Source: Phytoseiulus persimilis (taxonomy: Eukaryota > Arthropoda > Arachnida > Mesostigmata > Phytoseiidae). Taken from it: a stretch of 64,000 nucleotides of DNA. The DNA lies in assembly GCA_037576195.1 (NCBI GenBank), contig CM075103.1, positions 2,170,001 through 2,234,000 of the forward strand, in the 5' to 3' direction. A program made the translations under genes and the position numbers. A model generated the notes under the pieces. The model did not search any database, was not told where the DNA came from, and was given only the letters and a program-made list of their open reading frames with translations. Every line of letters starts with the position of its first letter. Positions within the stretch are counted from its first letter, which is position 1. Below, piece by piece: positions 35,701 through 44,640 of the stretch.

Positions 35701-38357
35701 TTTCCTACTTTTTGAAAGTATAAATTCGTAGCAGTGACTGCGGAAAGTAGAAATAGCTTTCATATCGAAATACCCACGACCTTTTTCCTGTCACGAGTGT
35801 AAATCCGTCATGAACCCGGGACCATCTCGGACGCACCCAAGGAACTAACCATCGAAAACAGTCCAGTCTAGTCCACCTGAGCTAAGCTGACCGACGTTCA
35901 GTGCTAGTTCGTTGTGGCCCAATTGAGAAAACTTCGGTCGACGCCTTTCAATCGAACGCTGATTGGTTCTTCCATATGTTTCGCGGCCGTCTTTGATTTC
36001 GCACGTATGGTTGTGTGTTGAATCATTCGTCTTGATTCTGCCTCCTTGACCTGTAACGAATTACCTGGATGGATGAGATATGTATATGATCTTCAATTCA
36101 TTATATTATCAGCGCTAGCTTTTGGTTCTGTGCTCACTCAGGATACCGAGTTCGCTCCGGGTCAACCGATGTTCCAAGGCTCTGCAAGAGTCGACCAAAA
36201 CCATCCCGTCAAGCATGATTCAAAATCCCATTATTTCAGAATTTCGTTAAGCATTGAACGTGGAATGCTCTCCAGGGTTTCGAGCATGTAACCAAAGCTG
36301 CACTCGTAGCACCTCGAGGATTAATCCATAGTATTGTTGTTATTATCTCCTCTTTCCGTTCGTAGCTCCCCATAGTCCTCAGAGGAAGAGGCTAAACCTT
36401 CGAATGAAGTCGCTCTCGCTGGACTCACCGGATGTCAATGGAGATCCACTACACCGTCGCAGACAACAGCAGCAACACGGTCACCATGCGTCCAGTTCGC
36501 ACGCAGGCTCACATAGCCAGTGTAAGTGTCTTCACTGACGCAAGGAGCAGCTGCTACAATGACCGATTGCTGCAGCAAGTGGGGCTGTGCAAAAAAGCAG
36601 ACAGGCAACAATCTCTGTGTTGTGAAAACAGAGAGAATCACGAACCAGGAGTAGCTGCACCTGAAATCATCGGTTCGCGTTCACAGCAGGAAGTTCTCCT
36701 TCAAGCAGAATGTTCTTTTGCACGAAACACGCACTGTCGCAGGATAAACTCCGTCTCAGGCTCCAGGTCACACAAGCAGCCAGATTGTTCGGGATTAGAT
36801 TCTTCCTCTATTAGCATTAGTGGGGATTGGATTTGGCGTTGATTTTTCGCTCAAAGGACTCCCAGGACTCTATTCCGGGCTAGATGGCGGGCTCGCCGTC
36901 TGTCTTCGTTTCCTCTCTCTCGTGGCAGCCGTCCTGGACATCAAGGTTTCCGTTTGAGTTCAGTGCGCTAAACCGCGTTCTCAGAGCCCGTAAGATGTAC
37001 TATGTACGATGACCTTAAAAGACTCCCGTGTCAGAACCGCGGAGTCACTCCGGAGCGACGATACACCCGCTACCTTCACAGCTTCTGCATCAGGCAGAGC
37101 CTCATTGCCGGCCGTATTGGGTATCAAAAAACCAGGCTGACTATATTTTCGATACACAAGAAGGAAAGCTGGTTTTCGTACTCACCTCACGAGAATCGAG
37201 ATACACGTAGATGAGTTCAGATGGTCTTCGTCGATGTCCTCGTTCCGTGCTGTCTATGGGTCGATTCCGTTGATCAGAATTTAACAGTAAGCTCGGCTTC
37301 CATGCAGCTCCTCAGAGCCCAGTGACGAACAGGCGGCAATTTTTGTCGGCGAAGACGGTTAGGATGAGTTCAGTGGATCTTCCTGACGACAACGAGAAGT
37401 CTTTGAGTAGTGCGTCGACATCACCTTGCCCATCGCCAGTAAGTGCTTACACATAATCAATGAGAACCTTCTTTCTTCCTGGCGGACGAGTTCCATTGGA
37501 GCAATCTGGCGGAACACACTGATCATAGTATTCCGATGCAAACCGAACTGAAGAGGGAAACTTCGACAAAAGACCGGATCGTGGCTCGTTCCCCGAGGCG
37601 TCACCGAGCAGAGCTAGTCTGTGACGTCATCTGATCTCATTACAGAAAACGCATCGATTGTTGCCCACCAATATCTACGTTGTTCTCTACGGGTTCCGAA
37701 GTAGACACCAGGATGAACTCGATCTCAAGTTTGTGTTTTCTGCTTACATCGTTTCTAATCTCCAAGATCTTTCTGATTCGCCGTTTCGGTTGAGCTTCGA
37801 GGCATTTCTTCTAGCTTCCGTTTGAGGCTAGTTTGCTTCTCCTCTAGAGATTCTACTTCTGCTCCACAGGGCGGGAGACACAATTACCGTGATCGATACG
37901 TCCGATCCGGATTGGTGGCAGGGCAAGTGTATGGGCAAGGTAGGCTTTTTCCCCTCCAAATACGTTGCCAAGCTTCACCCCGGGGAGCGCGCGCTACAGG
38001 TTGTGCATCCCATCCAAGTCGCGGAAACAGGACCTCTGTCCGACCTGTCCGGTGGCCCTTCCGGCGGACCCCAGGTGCCGCCGCCGCAGCAACAACAAAC
38101 GCAGCATTCTATGACCGCCAAGTTCGTGCGCGATCAGGTAAAAGTTGTGGTTCACTAACGCTTACGATGGCCCAGCAACAGTGATTGAGCATACGATACA
38201 TTTCCATCCCCACAGATGCTCTACAACTGTTCTCCGCGTCTCTTTCCAGATTGTCATACAAGTGGGTGAAGAATTGGAAGGTGGTCGTGTGCTTGTTCGA
38301 ACGGGGATGAACGACAGGGCGTTGCCTGTTCCCCTGAAATATTTGCAGGAGATTTGA
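8404..38357 (+). CDS. Stac: Stac-family adaptor, whole coding span (15 exons, spliced)
   Basis: This entry is the whole gene; the exons are listed separately below. Joining 8404-8719, 21569-21677, 27364-27586, 27814-27990, 28084-28335, 30594-30754, 30862-31063, 32331-32512, 33161-33450, 33558-33905, 36366-36521, 37308-37438, 37647-37729, 37870-38137 and 38250-38357 gives 3006 nt, one open frame and a TGA stop. All 14 introns are GT..AG and in compatible phase. Seen in the protein: F-BAR-like helices (about 106-480), a C1 zinc finger with all eight ligands (H560 to C608), the D-P-I-Y linker motif (D673), an SH3 domain (about 858-915) and a C-terminal SH3-like end. Known of the family: STAC proteins bind CaV1 channels, aid their surface expression and reduce calcium-dependent inactivation; Drosophila Stac acts in muscle and neurons. 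Inferred: the same role here, with a membrane-curvature module added. The 5' UTR exons and other isoforms are unresolved. Confidence 0.85.
9851..9865. repeat. Poly-C tract (15)
   Basis: Uninterrupted C run in intron 1. Confidence 0.95.
12337..12352 (+). promoter_or_regulatory. CTCF-like motif
   Basis: Contains TAGGTGGCGCC, which fits the invertebrate CTCF core AGRKGGCGC. Found by eye; occupancy is unknown. Confidence 0.3.
12578..12594. repeat. Poly-G tract (17)
   Basis: Uninterrupted G run in intron 1, the longest homopolymer I noticed in the window. Confidence 0.95.
15114..15243 (-). mobile_element. tRNA-derived SINE-like fragment
   Basis: Read on the minus strand, it begins GGCTCGTTGGCCGTACGG (15243 downward), a near A-box. 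About 45 bases later comes GGGTTCGATCC (15182-15172), a perfect B-box/T-loop. The spacing is tRNA-like, but the acceptor ends GGCTCG and GCAACA do not pair, so it is not a working tRNA gene. Past the tRNA-like head lies an unrelated A/T-rich tail with an 8-bp inverted repeat (ATTTAATT / AATTAAAT at 15114-15121 and 15130-15137). A head plus unrelated tail is how tRNA-class SINEs are built. Ends and target duplications are not clear. Confidence 0.55.
15389..15402. repeat. Poly-C tract (14)
   Basis: Uninterrupted C run in intron 1, about 150 bp right of the SINE-like element. Confidence 0.95.
21569..21677 (+). CDS. Stac: Stac coding exon 2 (start of F-BAR-like region)
   Basis: The acceptor is a pyrimidine-rich TTTTTTCTTCCAG and the donor is AGAG|GTAAGT. 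The exon enters in phase 1 and leaves in phase 2. It encodes VADFTQQLSSLHEQHAEEL and a following basic helix ending NAELRKER. The long amphipathic, heavily charged helix is what the first helix of an F-BAR domain looks like. The next exon supplies the final G of the Arg codon and continues PAYTSSLF. Confidence 0.85.
23302..23320. repeat. (CT)n microsatellite
   Basis: Pure CT run of 19 bases. GAGA/CT tracts are common in arthropod promoters. Confidence 0.9.
23879..23893 (+). promoter_or_regulatory. CTCF-like motif (weaker)
   Basis: GATAGTGGCGCTGCC contains AGTGGCGC, matching AGRKGGCGC except that G replaces A/G-G in the flanking position. Confidence 0.2.
24563..24579. repeat. (CATC)n short tandem repeat
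   Basis: Four tetramer copies, followed by imperfect GTC/CATC units up to about 24640. Confidence 0.7.
27364..27586 (+). CDS. Stac: Stac coding exon 3 (F-BAR-like region)
   Basis: The acceptor CTTCTTCTCTCGTTTCAG begins the exon and the donor CCAAG|GTAAGG ends it, with phase 2 in and phase 0 out. It encodes about residues 142-216. The segment RPAYTSSLFNCWEILLQEVE is followed by helices containing KTFFRKIQSRKIFLHRESFE. The W-E-x-L-L-Q-E-V-E and K-I-Q-S-R-K-x-F-x-H-R-E-S patterns look like the second and third helices of an F-BAR dimer and are clearly not intronic in character. Confidence 0.87.
27814..27990 (+). CDS. Stac: Stac coding exon 4 (F-BAR-like region)
   Basis: Phase 0 at both ends, 59 codons. 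The acceptor follows a pyrimidine-rich stretch ending GATTCTAG, and the donor is GAAGAC|GTAAGT. The peptide begins CHDDYSVAYAAF and runs through KLAEYYDAHNMYVQQLHA to TLPKLLEELED. A second in-phase acceptor at 27870 (CCCCCAG) would remove 19 residues. I prefer 27814 because its tract is better and the extra residues continue the helix. Confidence 0.83.
28084..28335 (+). CDS. Stac: Stac coding exon 5 (end of F-BAR-like core)
   Basis: Phase 0 at both ends, 84 codons (residues 276-359). The intron before it is only 93 bp and ends CTCCTCCCCCAATAG; the donor is CCCCTT|GTGAGT. The peptide starts VYCDLSNTIANSILSATELL, a helix, then passes through NSRADLANFVRTL and becomes less ordered towards FHETDPSQPL. 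The change from helix to linker fits the C-terminal edge of a BAR-type domain. Confidence 0.85.
28336..30593. other. Stac: Stac intron 5 (2.3 kb)
   Basis: Flanking exons are both phase 0 and join sensibly without any exon between. Nothing inside looks coding. Confidence 0.65.
30594..30754 (+). CDS. Stac: Stac coding exon 6 (coiled coil)
   Basis: Phase 0 in, phase 2 out. The acceptor is TTCCTTATCCAG and the donor CAGAG|GTTGGT is weaker than its neighbours. The peptide DSYQTLGDQVIVDRLAQLQL is followed by a leucine/glutamine-rich heptad-like coiled coil (LQTLDVQVRQLQEALDSLAR). The last two bases, AG, are completed by the first base of the next exon to give Arg. Confidence 0.83.
30862..31063 (+). 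CDS. Stac: Stac coding exon 7 (coiled coil and Gln-rich tail)
   Basis: The acceptor CATCTCTTTCAG lies after a 107-bp intron, entering in phase 2; the donor GCCACC|GTGAGT leaves in phase 0. The peptide SIESNLFNKANELQEDMCLK continues as a helix through FDLQVAQIHQAAVRAQLELF, then a linker ending PSQPQQQAQDAT. A decoy donor (CCGAG|GTAAGC) sits inside at 30990. Using it would leave phase 1 and break the frame with exon 8. Confidence 0.83.
31064..32330. other. Stac: Stac intron 7 (1.3 kb)
   Basis: Contains a short GTT microsatellite (31488-31503). No coding sequence recognised. Confidence 0.65.
32331..32512 (+). CDS. Stac: Stac coding exon 8 (Ala/Gly-rich linker)
   Basis: Phase 0 in, phase 2 out. 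The acceptor is CCTTTCTCAATGTTGCAG and the donor GATAA|GTAAGT. The peptide SLRDGRATGKPSGGTYGTQM leads into a short alanine run and then a basic stretch, IKNKWLKAFRSLKTG, just before the C1 domain. The Trp-Leu-Lys-Ala-Phe helix is likely conserved because it is the only ordered part of an otherwise low-complexity exon, but its job is unknown to me. Confidence 0.85.
32513..33160. other. Stac: Stac intron 8 (0.65 kb)
   Basis: Open frames here on + carry no recognisable motif. The exit and entry phases of exons 8 and 9 agree without them. Confidence 0.65.
33161..33450 (+). CDS. Stac: Stac coding exon 9 (C1 zinc finger)
   Basis: The acceptor is TTTTTCGCTCCAG and the donor GACGAAA|GTATGC; the exon enters in phase 2 and leaves in phase 1. 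It encodes residues 541-638. A complete C1 domain is visible: H560, C573, C576, C590, C593, H598, C601 and C608, spaced H-x12-C-x2-C-x13-C-x2-C-x4-H-x2-C-x6-C. The core reads HIFQEYTYKKVAACDVC. Many C1 domains have seven residues in the last gap, so the six here is slightly short. C1 domains bind zinc and often membrane lipid; STAC C1 domains are not known to be typical phorbol-ester receptors. A basic stretch, RLLRRQRSTSEIESR, follows. Confidence 0.93.
33558..33905 (+). CDS. Stac: Stac coding exon 10 (STAC linker, Gly/Ser-rich)
   Basis: Phase 1 at both ends. The acceptor is GCGAATTCCAAG and the donor TCAG|GTGAGC. The peptide includes LTVDPIYQLLKQAAEV. The D-P-I-Y (D673-Y676) matches the D-P-V-Y segment that vertebrate STAC proteins have between C1 and SH3. 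It is followed by a run of six Gly, Ser-rich repeats and a Ser/His-rich tail, all likely disordered. Confidence 0.88.
33906..36365. other. Stac: Stac intron 10 (2.5 kb)
   Basis: Relatively A/T-rich, with short T runs. No coding exon recognised, and exons 10 and 11 join in phase 1. Confidence 0.6.
36366..36521 (+). CDS. Stac: Stac coding exon 11 (Ser/Arg/Gln/His linker)
   Basis: Phase 1 at both ends. The acceptor TTTCCGTTCGTAG gives the split codon GCT, and the donor is CCAGT|GTAAGT. The peptide PHSPQRKRLNLRMKSLSLDS is followed by a basic then Gln/His-rich stretch. A nearby AG at 36374 (CCCCATAG) is out of phase. The SLSLDSP element could be a phosphorylation site, which is inference. Confidence 0.82.
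36522..37307. other. Stac: Stac intron 11 (0.8 kb)
   Basis: An open frame reads past the exon 11 donor into this intron, but the splice to 37308 is supported by phase and by sense. Nothing else seen. Confidence 0.6.
37308..37438 (+). CDS. Stac: Stac coding exon 12 (Ser-rich linker before SH3)
   Basis: Phase 1 in, phase 0 out. The acceptor is CGGCTTCCATGCAG and the donor GCCA|GTAAGT. The peptide SPQSPVTNRRQFLSAKTVRM leads to a serine-rich end (EKSLSSASTSPCPSP). No ATG-initiated open frame reveals it. It was found because the phase 1 entry, the phase 0 exit and the protein sense all agree. Confidence 0.83.
37647..37729 (+). CDS. Stac: Stac coding exon 13 (first half of SH3)
   Basis: Phase 0 in, phase 2 out. 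The acceptor is ATCTCATTACAG and the donor CTCAA|GTTTGT is weak at +3. The peptide KTHRLLPTNIYVVLYGFRSR ends HQDELDLK. VVLYGF corresponds to the ALYDY strand of SH3 domains and DELDL to the acidic RT-loop segment before the conserved Gly-Asp. Too short to stand out alone, but it completes the SH3 domain exactly with the next exon. Confidence 0.88.
37870..38137 (+). CDS. Stac: Stac coding exon 14 (second half of SH3 and Pro/Gln insert)
   Basis: The acceptor is CTTCTGCTCCACAG and the donor GATCAG|GTAAAA; phase 2 in, phase 0 out. The peptide AGDTITVIDTSDPDWWQGK continues VGFFPSKYV. This is a textbook SH3 core: the WW pair (W892, W893), then GFFPSKYV (902-909). After it comes QVVHPIQVAE, a Gly/Pro-rich insert and four Gln, then TAKFVRDQ, which starts the C-terminal SH3-like part. 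Confidence 0.92.
38250..38357 (+). CDS. Stac: Stac last coding exon (C-terminal SH3-like segment)
   Basis: Phase 0 acceptor CGTCTCTTTCCAG; the exon runs to the TGA at 38355-38357. The peptide IVIQVGEELEGGRVLVRTGM ends ALPVPLKYLQEI. This pattern, a short hairpin then a stop just after Pro-x-x-Tyr/Val-Leu-x-x-Ile, matches the extreme C-terminus of vertebrate STAC proteins, where it forms the second SH3 domain. Confidence 0.9.
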   Translation: MVIQVGEELEGGRVLVRTGMNDRALPVPLKYLQEI

Positions 38358-41010
38358 ATCGAAACGAACTCGTAGCTCGAATCAGAAATTCTAGAGAAGC
38401 TCGATTGATGGATGTGCGGCGGGAGTTTTCGAGCTGGAAGTGATCCCTGCTCCCGCTGCTGCTGGTTTTGATCTCGAATCAACACTGGACTCACGATGCC
38501 TTACAAGATGAATACTTCTCGGCGGTCCATCAGCGATTGGAGAGGAGAATCGAGGCGGCGAAACCCAGTGCAATACACGAGATTATTCCTCGTCGTAGAG
38601 GCAAGGATCTGACAACCTGTTGTTAGGTATCTGGAGCTTCCGAAGGGCCTGGCAAACAGACAAGCATTCGCCTGCTGCATCTGAATATTCAAGACGGTCG
38701 CTAAGGACTAATCGATTGCAACTTTCAAATATTCCGCTCTCGCGTAATCTCGAGGAAGAGATGCATTTGGGCCCGTGGATGAATTTTGTTGAGTCGTTTC
38801 CTGAGTGGATCTCTGTGCGCAGAGCCCAAACATTGTATAGAACGGTGACGTCGGAGCGTCTTTTCTCGTCAGCGTCAATACAGCGGTGCCTCTCCTCTTT
38901 CCCCAAACGGCCTTCATCTGAACCGATCCGAACTCATCATGAGTGAGACATCCTCGACCAGTGCGACAGGAGGTCACTGGGGCGGGCGCGGCATTTAAAT
39001 TGAGAGAAAGAGCCTCGAGGAAAAGAGAAGAAGTCGATTCCGACCAAGCGACTCATGAACGCGCTGTGCTAACAATTCATTCTCGTTGGTTGATGCCTGA
39101 TACTGTACAGAAGAGAGCGGGGGTAGATTTGCTCGTGCACATACCCTCTGCGACTCGGATGAGTTCGTTTGAGATCTCTGTGAGAAATTAGACGCTGTTT
39201 GAGCGGTGTTAGAATGGACCTTCGATATAGATAGGTATAAAGCACTGTTCTAGAGATGAACGAACTTTCTCAACGTTGGCGAGAGAGTTTTGCAGTTGAC
39301 ACCAACTAAACGTGTTCGCTCCGATGATTTTCGCTGGAGCAGAACGATATTCATTGGCTGTCGGCGCAGCATCACGTCAAATTCGTTCTTGATAACGACG
39401 GAGCTGCAGGAGCCTGATCTGGAGCACACGGGGGCTGACCTCATGGGCTGCGTTAAGAAAACGACAATTCAATTCGTAGTGGATGATACACTCATAGTCA
39501 AAACCTCGAACAACACCGAAATAATCAGCGAAACCTGGAAGGAAGCGATCTGAATGGAGGCTTTTCCTTGCTCCCACCTCAAGCACTGGCCCCCACGGAT
39601 CCACACCAGTCGCATTTTTTATAGCGTTTCTCTGAGACCCAGGGACGAAGTTCTTCCAGAAATTCCACTGAGTTATCGAGTAGTCGACAAGGTTTGCTCC
39701 TCGATCAACAGAGCTTCTACAACAAGGAACGCTTGTTCCCTCTTGAAGGTCGTCAGGACTGTCGTGAACACCGCGAGCACCGATTTTCTAGCAGAGAATT
39801 CTTCGAATGGTCGTTCGGAAGCATTGCGAGGGTTGCAGACTCAGAGTCAGTAAGTTAGTCAGTGAGCGAGCAAACCTGAGAACTTCCCTAAGTAGAGCAG
39901 AACACTTGACAGACTCTTGCACTTACCCATACTTCAGAACCACACGTGAGTGGATACCCATCAACGCCTCAACGCGTTGAATCTACGTATCGTCCTACGG
40001 TCATGCTAGCTTTGTCAACTCCGGATTTCGTTTCGACAGCGTTCCGTTTTGACGGTCCATTTGAAGACTGATGCTGCGCTGCTCTGCTGCGGGAACTTTT
40101 GCGGAGGGAAAATTCCCACCGCATTCTTTGCCCGATAGTTCTGGCATTGGTAGTAAGAGATCTTTTCTTGAACCGGATTCTTCGGCTGAGATTGTGTTTG
40201 CTGTTCTGTTATTGCTTAACTACCTAGGTCCGATGGTAACGAAGCGTTATAGGTTCTTCCAACTCCAAGATCACCTCAAGCGTACAAACGCTCTCTGAAA
40301 ATTTGAAATGGATCTCAACTCTGAATCTACGATATATCAGCGAGTCAGACTGCAACCGATCCGAAACTTGTAACGTCGAGAGTAGGAGTCACCTGATATG
40401 AGAGGAAATGTTTAGATACCGCATTTTATTGTATCACGATTGAGCCGTCAGAGTTAATCGTGCTGAACGTTGTCTGACGACAGTTCGCGGGAATGTCTTC
40501 TCACATTTGGAAGACACTGTTACAGAAAGCGGAAATCAGGGATTTTAGAAGGAGTTATATTGTTGAACACAGCTCGGCTATTCTCATCAGCTATTGGAGG
40601 TCCGAGACTGGAAGACAGCGTTAACATGAGAAATTCGGCTGAAATCATTTCCTTGCATCGTGAGACGGTTGAATTCATAGATACGAGGCTGGACTTTCAT
40701 ATTGAACTGCAAAGTTTGAGAGCGATTCAGAAGGAAAGCATGACAACCTACGACTCGGGTTGGAACTAAATCGTATAATATATATAAATATGTCATTATA
40801 CAATGCAAATATCATCACTGTTGAATCAAGAACGATAGAAACAGGGGGAACGAAAGGAACAGATCAATAGCATCATCGATATAAATAGAAACAAATCGAG
40901 CACTATGAACTCTATTCCAAGAATCGTCAAAAATACAACTCAATACAGACTATATGTTGTAGAACCAACTTGTGTAGTCTTTTTTCGCTATCATTTCACT
41001 TCTGCTCCGG
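38358..41010 (+). other. Stac: Probable Stac 3' UTR and downstream region
   Basis: No frame here looks coding. The AT-rich segment 40,380-40,900 contains tandem TATAAA-type elements (near 40785 and 40878) that can serve as weak poly(A) signals. I found no canonical AATAAA between the stop codon and 41 kb, so the transcript end is uncertain. Confidence 0.3.
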
Positions 41011-41718
41011 TCTCCCTCAGTACACTTAGCAGGATACTGGGGACGCGCTATTCAAGTCCGCTCATGGTGCCGTTCATTGCAGTCCATAACGTCCAGAGCA
41101 CTTCGGGACTGGAACCTCACGTGTTTTTGACGACGGAATTCAAACGCGCTGGTTCCAAGTGCAGCTCCTGCGAGATAAGTCATGAGAATTTCAACTGAAG
41201 AATATTCCGCTACATTCCGAGCACTCGAGTCACTAATGTGGCCGAGTCTCGACTAGCTCACGGGGAACTCTCACTTTTTCGTTCAGTTCCAGCGGAGATC
41301 TCAATGCTGTCCAGCCTTCTTCTGATTTTATTTCTAATCGATGATTGGATATCGCACGCGGGATACGTTCTCGGGTGCTTGCAGGTCAGAGAAACGCGTT
41401 TCTGACTCCTGCTACAGGCAATACATCGAGGGGTGTGCATTTTTCACGACGAATCATCTCCACCTTTTTTGACGAACGGTTATTTCTGTGTCATGATAGC
41501 CGAAACCCTCGATGCCGTAAAGGCCGCAGGACTTGGGACCGTAGTCTCGGTTCTATCCGAACCTTTCCCATGGAGCCGTGTGATTTCCATGAAGTGGTTC
41601 TTACCGAGATACAGCGTGGAGTACCTTGAGGGGCGACAGAAGTGGCATAACGCCCGCTCGCGAAGCTCTTCCCGGGATGAGCCGACGTTCTCCGGAGGCC
41701 GCAGATGAGACTCCCCAA

Positions 41719-42006
41719 TCAGTGGGAGCAAAAGCGTATCCAGCTAAAGTTGATGGTGAGAAGTTCGTGAGCGACTCCTGCACAGCGGCCGAGTTGTCGA
41801 AAGTACTGACCTCTTCCGTCCTTCGTTAACGCTTTGTACGCTGCAACCTCATATGGAGCACGCTGGACAAACCCTGGTATCAGCCTACGATAGTTGTGAC
41901 GGAAACCCTTCAGCGGCTGCTTCCCTTCGGAGAGAACAGTGTTCCGCTGAGTTCTACTGAGTGTTCGAACACGAGCGACAGCTTCTGATCGCAGCGCAGC
42001 AGACAC
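41719..42006 (-). mobile_element. Possible Ty3/gypsy-like polymerase relic
   Basis: The minus-strand frame reads PLKGFRHNYRRLIPGFVQR and, 10 codons on, KALTKDG. Ty3/gypsy reverse transcriptases have a segment of the form L-x-x-F-L-G-x-x-x-Y-Y-R-R-F-I-P-G-F followed by a P-L-x-x-L-T-K motif. A continuation in another frame (about 41783-41601) would imply a frameshift. The key catalytic YxDD box is not seen, no long terminal repeats were found, and the match is short, so chance is possible. Confidence 0.3.
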
Positions 42007-43729
42007 GAGCTACGTATCCGATTATGGCTTTCGTGAGTCTATTGGCGCAGCTGGCCCGTGGAACCCGATATCCTCGACGAGCACTTCAGAGAATACTCTA
42101 TCGGGAAACATAACTCTTCAGGTCACTCAGAACCGTTACAACTCAACTTTTATTCAATGAAACGATGAGAACGAGCGCGTCGACGAAGGCCACCGTCTCA
42201 GCCTATTCCGGCAAGGAGCTCCCCGGCAGATAGCGATCCCCTGACTGCCGCCCCGTTGCCCCTCTGCACCGTTACAATGGATAATTCCTTTGTTGGCGCT
42301 TCAGGACGCTAGAGTTCGCAGATCCTTCGAGAGATCGAACTCCAATCTCATCGTGTTTTACTGGTTCTCCTTTTCGCGCAGAACGAATGCCTCGAGTTAC
42401 GAACAAGCTCTTCCGAGCATGGGTTGATGGATGCCACTCTTGCAACTTCATGGCCTGCTTCCTAGCCTCGGAAAGAATCGAGACCCGTGTGCTCGGAATC
42501 GCACTCACCTGAAATGATAGTCTGGAGCTTTGCGATGGATGGGAACCCTCAATCATAAGGTCAGAGACTCGTATCCCAGGATGCTGCTGCGGAAACTCCG
42601 TCCTCGGATATGGCGGTGAATTTCCCGACTTCCATCTTGCTGACGTCGGGGACTGCGTCCACGACAGCAATTCCGCAGCAGAAATCTCCCGAGGGGGCAT
42701 CCGATAACAATCGTTTTCTACCAACATTGTGTTGACTGGGAGCGGCGAATATAAGAGAGCGAGCCGATTCGATGGCGGTATTTTTTTCATGTTGTGCTGT
42801 CCGATCAAATTCTAGATCTGAGTTTCAGTCCGAGGTCCGAGCATTGCCGAATCATGATATCATTCGTATTGTTGGAGTTCGTTCGCATAGGATTCAGGGA
42901 TTGGTTACCGCATCGGGTCTGAGGACGCTGGAAGTTCAGATGAATAAAGACGGGATCAAGCCCTGAGCCGCGCCAGATGACTGTGAAGTCGATGTTGTCG
43001 TCGGTCTCACCGGGATGTAACCTGCGGGCTAATCACTTGGCTGGTTGGGCCTCAATAGCCATTCCGAGAGAGAGAGATGAAAAAGAGGCTGCAGCGCTTC
43101 CCAGGCTCAGAGTTCTCGCTTATTTGCCCAGTCCTGTCGGACGGCAAGTTGCCGTCCTGGGCATTCATCTCGACGGCAATCCTGTCTGTGGATTAGAGTT
43201 GTTGCCGTTCGTTCGAGTTCGCCTCCGTCCATTGAGAGAACTGTCAGCAGGGCTTCCTTCAGTAGCCGGGGACACTAGAGCGTCCGGGAAAAGTCAGGCT
43301 GTACAATCAGGTCCATTTGGACCAGTAGTTCTCAAGCAAGGTCCGAACAGGCCCTACTTTTTCCACTAGAAGCTCCCCATGCCCCACCGAAGACTCAGTA
43401 ACACCGACTGGGGACGAGAATGAGACGCGCTGCAAACTCGACTGATGAGAGACACAACTTCATTAGGGAACCAGGGGACTCCGTCCCACTGTAAATTCCC
43501 CGAGCCCCACCTCGAGAAAAACTGTTCCAAACACTGTTCTAGCTGGGAAGGAGGCCCTCAAACCTCCGATCTTTGCTCTGGCTTAGGTCGTATTGACGGT
43601 CAAGGTCGCTTCCAAGTTCACCTTACTCACGATCGATCGGGAAGCCGGTTCAGAATGGTTTTCTCGATCTTTCCCCCTGGAAAAGTTGTGGGAAAAACAA
43701 CAGTTCCGACTCTGGCTGGATTTTAGAGT

Positions 43730-43835
43730 TTTGGGAGCTATTTTCAAGGCAGCACCGATCCCATTGGATTCATGTTCCATTCCTTCCCGAACGCCATTAC
43801 TCGGCACCATCCCGAGCGATTTTGGCGATTTCTTC
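43730..43835 (+). repeat. Diverged repeat, copy A
   Basis: Resembles 44529-44640 in order and spacing: TTTTCAAG, then GCACTGATC or GCACCGATC, then a TCATG, then TCGGCACC, ending near GATTT. The copies are about 800 bp apart. Confidence 0.45.
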
Positions 43836-44528
43836 TCTTGCCTGAGAGCTGGCAGAGAAACGCATCCTCTCCGGCTTCGTTGGTTCTATCAAGCGTGTCC
43901 CGGACGTCCGAGACTGGGACGAAGTTCCATCATCTACCGAAACTTCCGAGGGGATCCAGCCGAATCTTGGCATCCTGCATATACTCGGGGATGTTTGGAG
44001 AAATAAGGCTTTCTCACCTTTGCAATAAGACATCAGCAAACGAGAGAAGCCTCTTGGAGACTTATGAAGATAAGTTCACCTGATTTTTTCATCTTCAACG
44101 TCTCCCAATACTTGCTCTCGCATTATTAGTTCGGTTATGCAGCCCAGCATAGAACGCAATTGGCGAGGCGAGGCTCTTCTCGCAATGCGCGCATCCGATG
44201 GAGAACACGTCGTCGCATCAGGAACACTAGTCTGCGACAATCTGATTGAAGCAGGACTCCAGAGGGGACATCTATGGGCCGGGCTTCTCATTCGTGAACC
44301 CTCTTTTGGAACACGCGTATTTCATCATGTTTCTCGAACCTTGGCGCGCTTAACTTGTGCAAAACGTCATGTGTTGAATCTAGTCTCGCCTATAACGGCA
44401 TAAATTATGGAACGACGTGAGAATTTGCACGACCGGAAGGAGAAGAGGACATCCAAAGGCTGAACGGCTGGAAGCCGAAGGGCACATAAGCAATCGCCAG
44501 CGCGTCGTCCCTGTTAGCCGGCGGATCC

Positions 44529-44640
44529 TGGGGTTCTGGCAGCGGTTTTCAAGAAAGCACTGATCTGTTCGGACTCATGAGGCGTTCCTCGCCGGACTTC
44601 GTGATTCGGCACCCTTTCGAGCTGATTTAATCTGATTTTT
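44529..44640 (+). repeat. Diverged repeat, copy B
   Basis: Partner of 43730-43835. The shared blocks are short and separated by substitutions and small indels, which fits an old duplication or two relics of one interspersed family. Confidence 0.45.
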
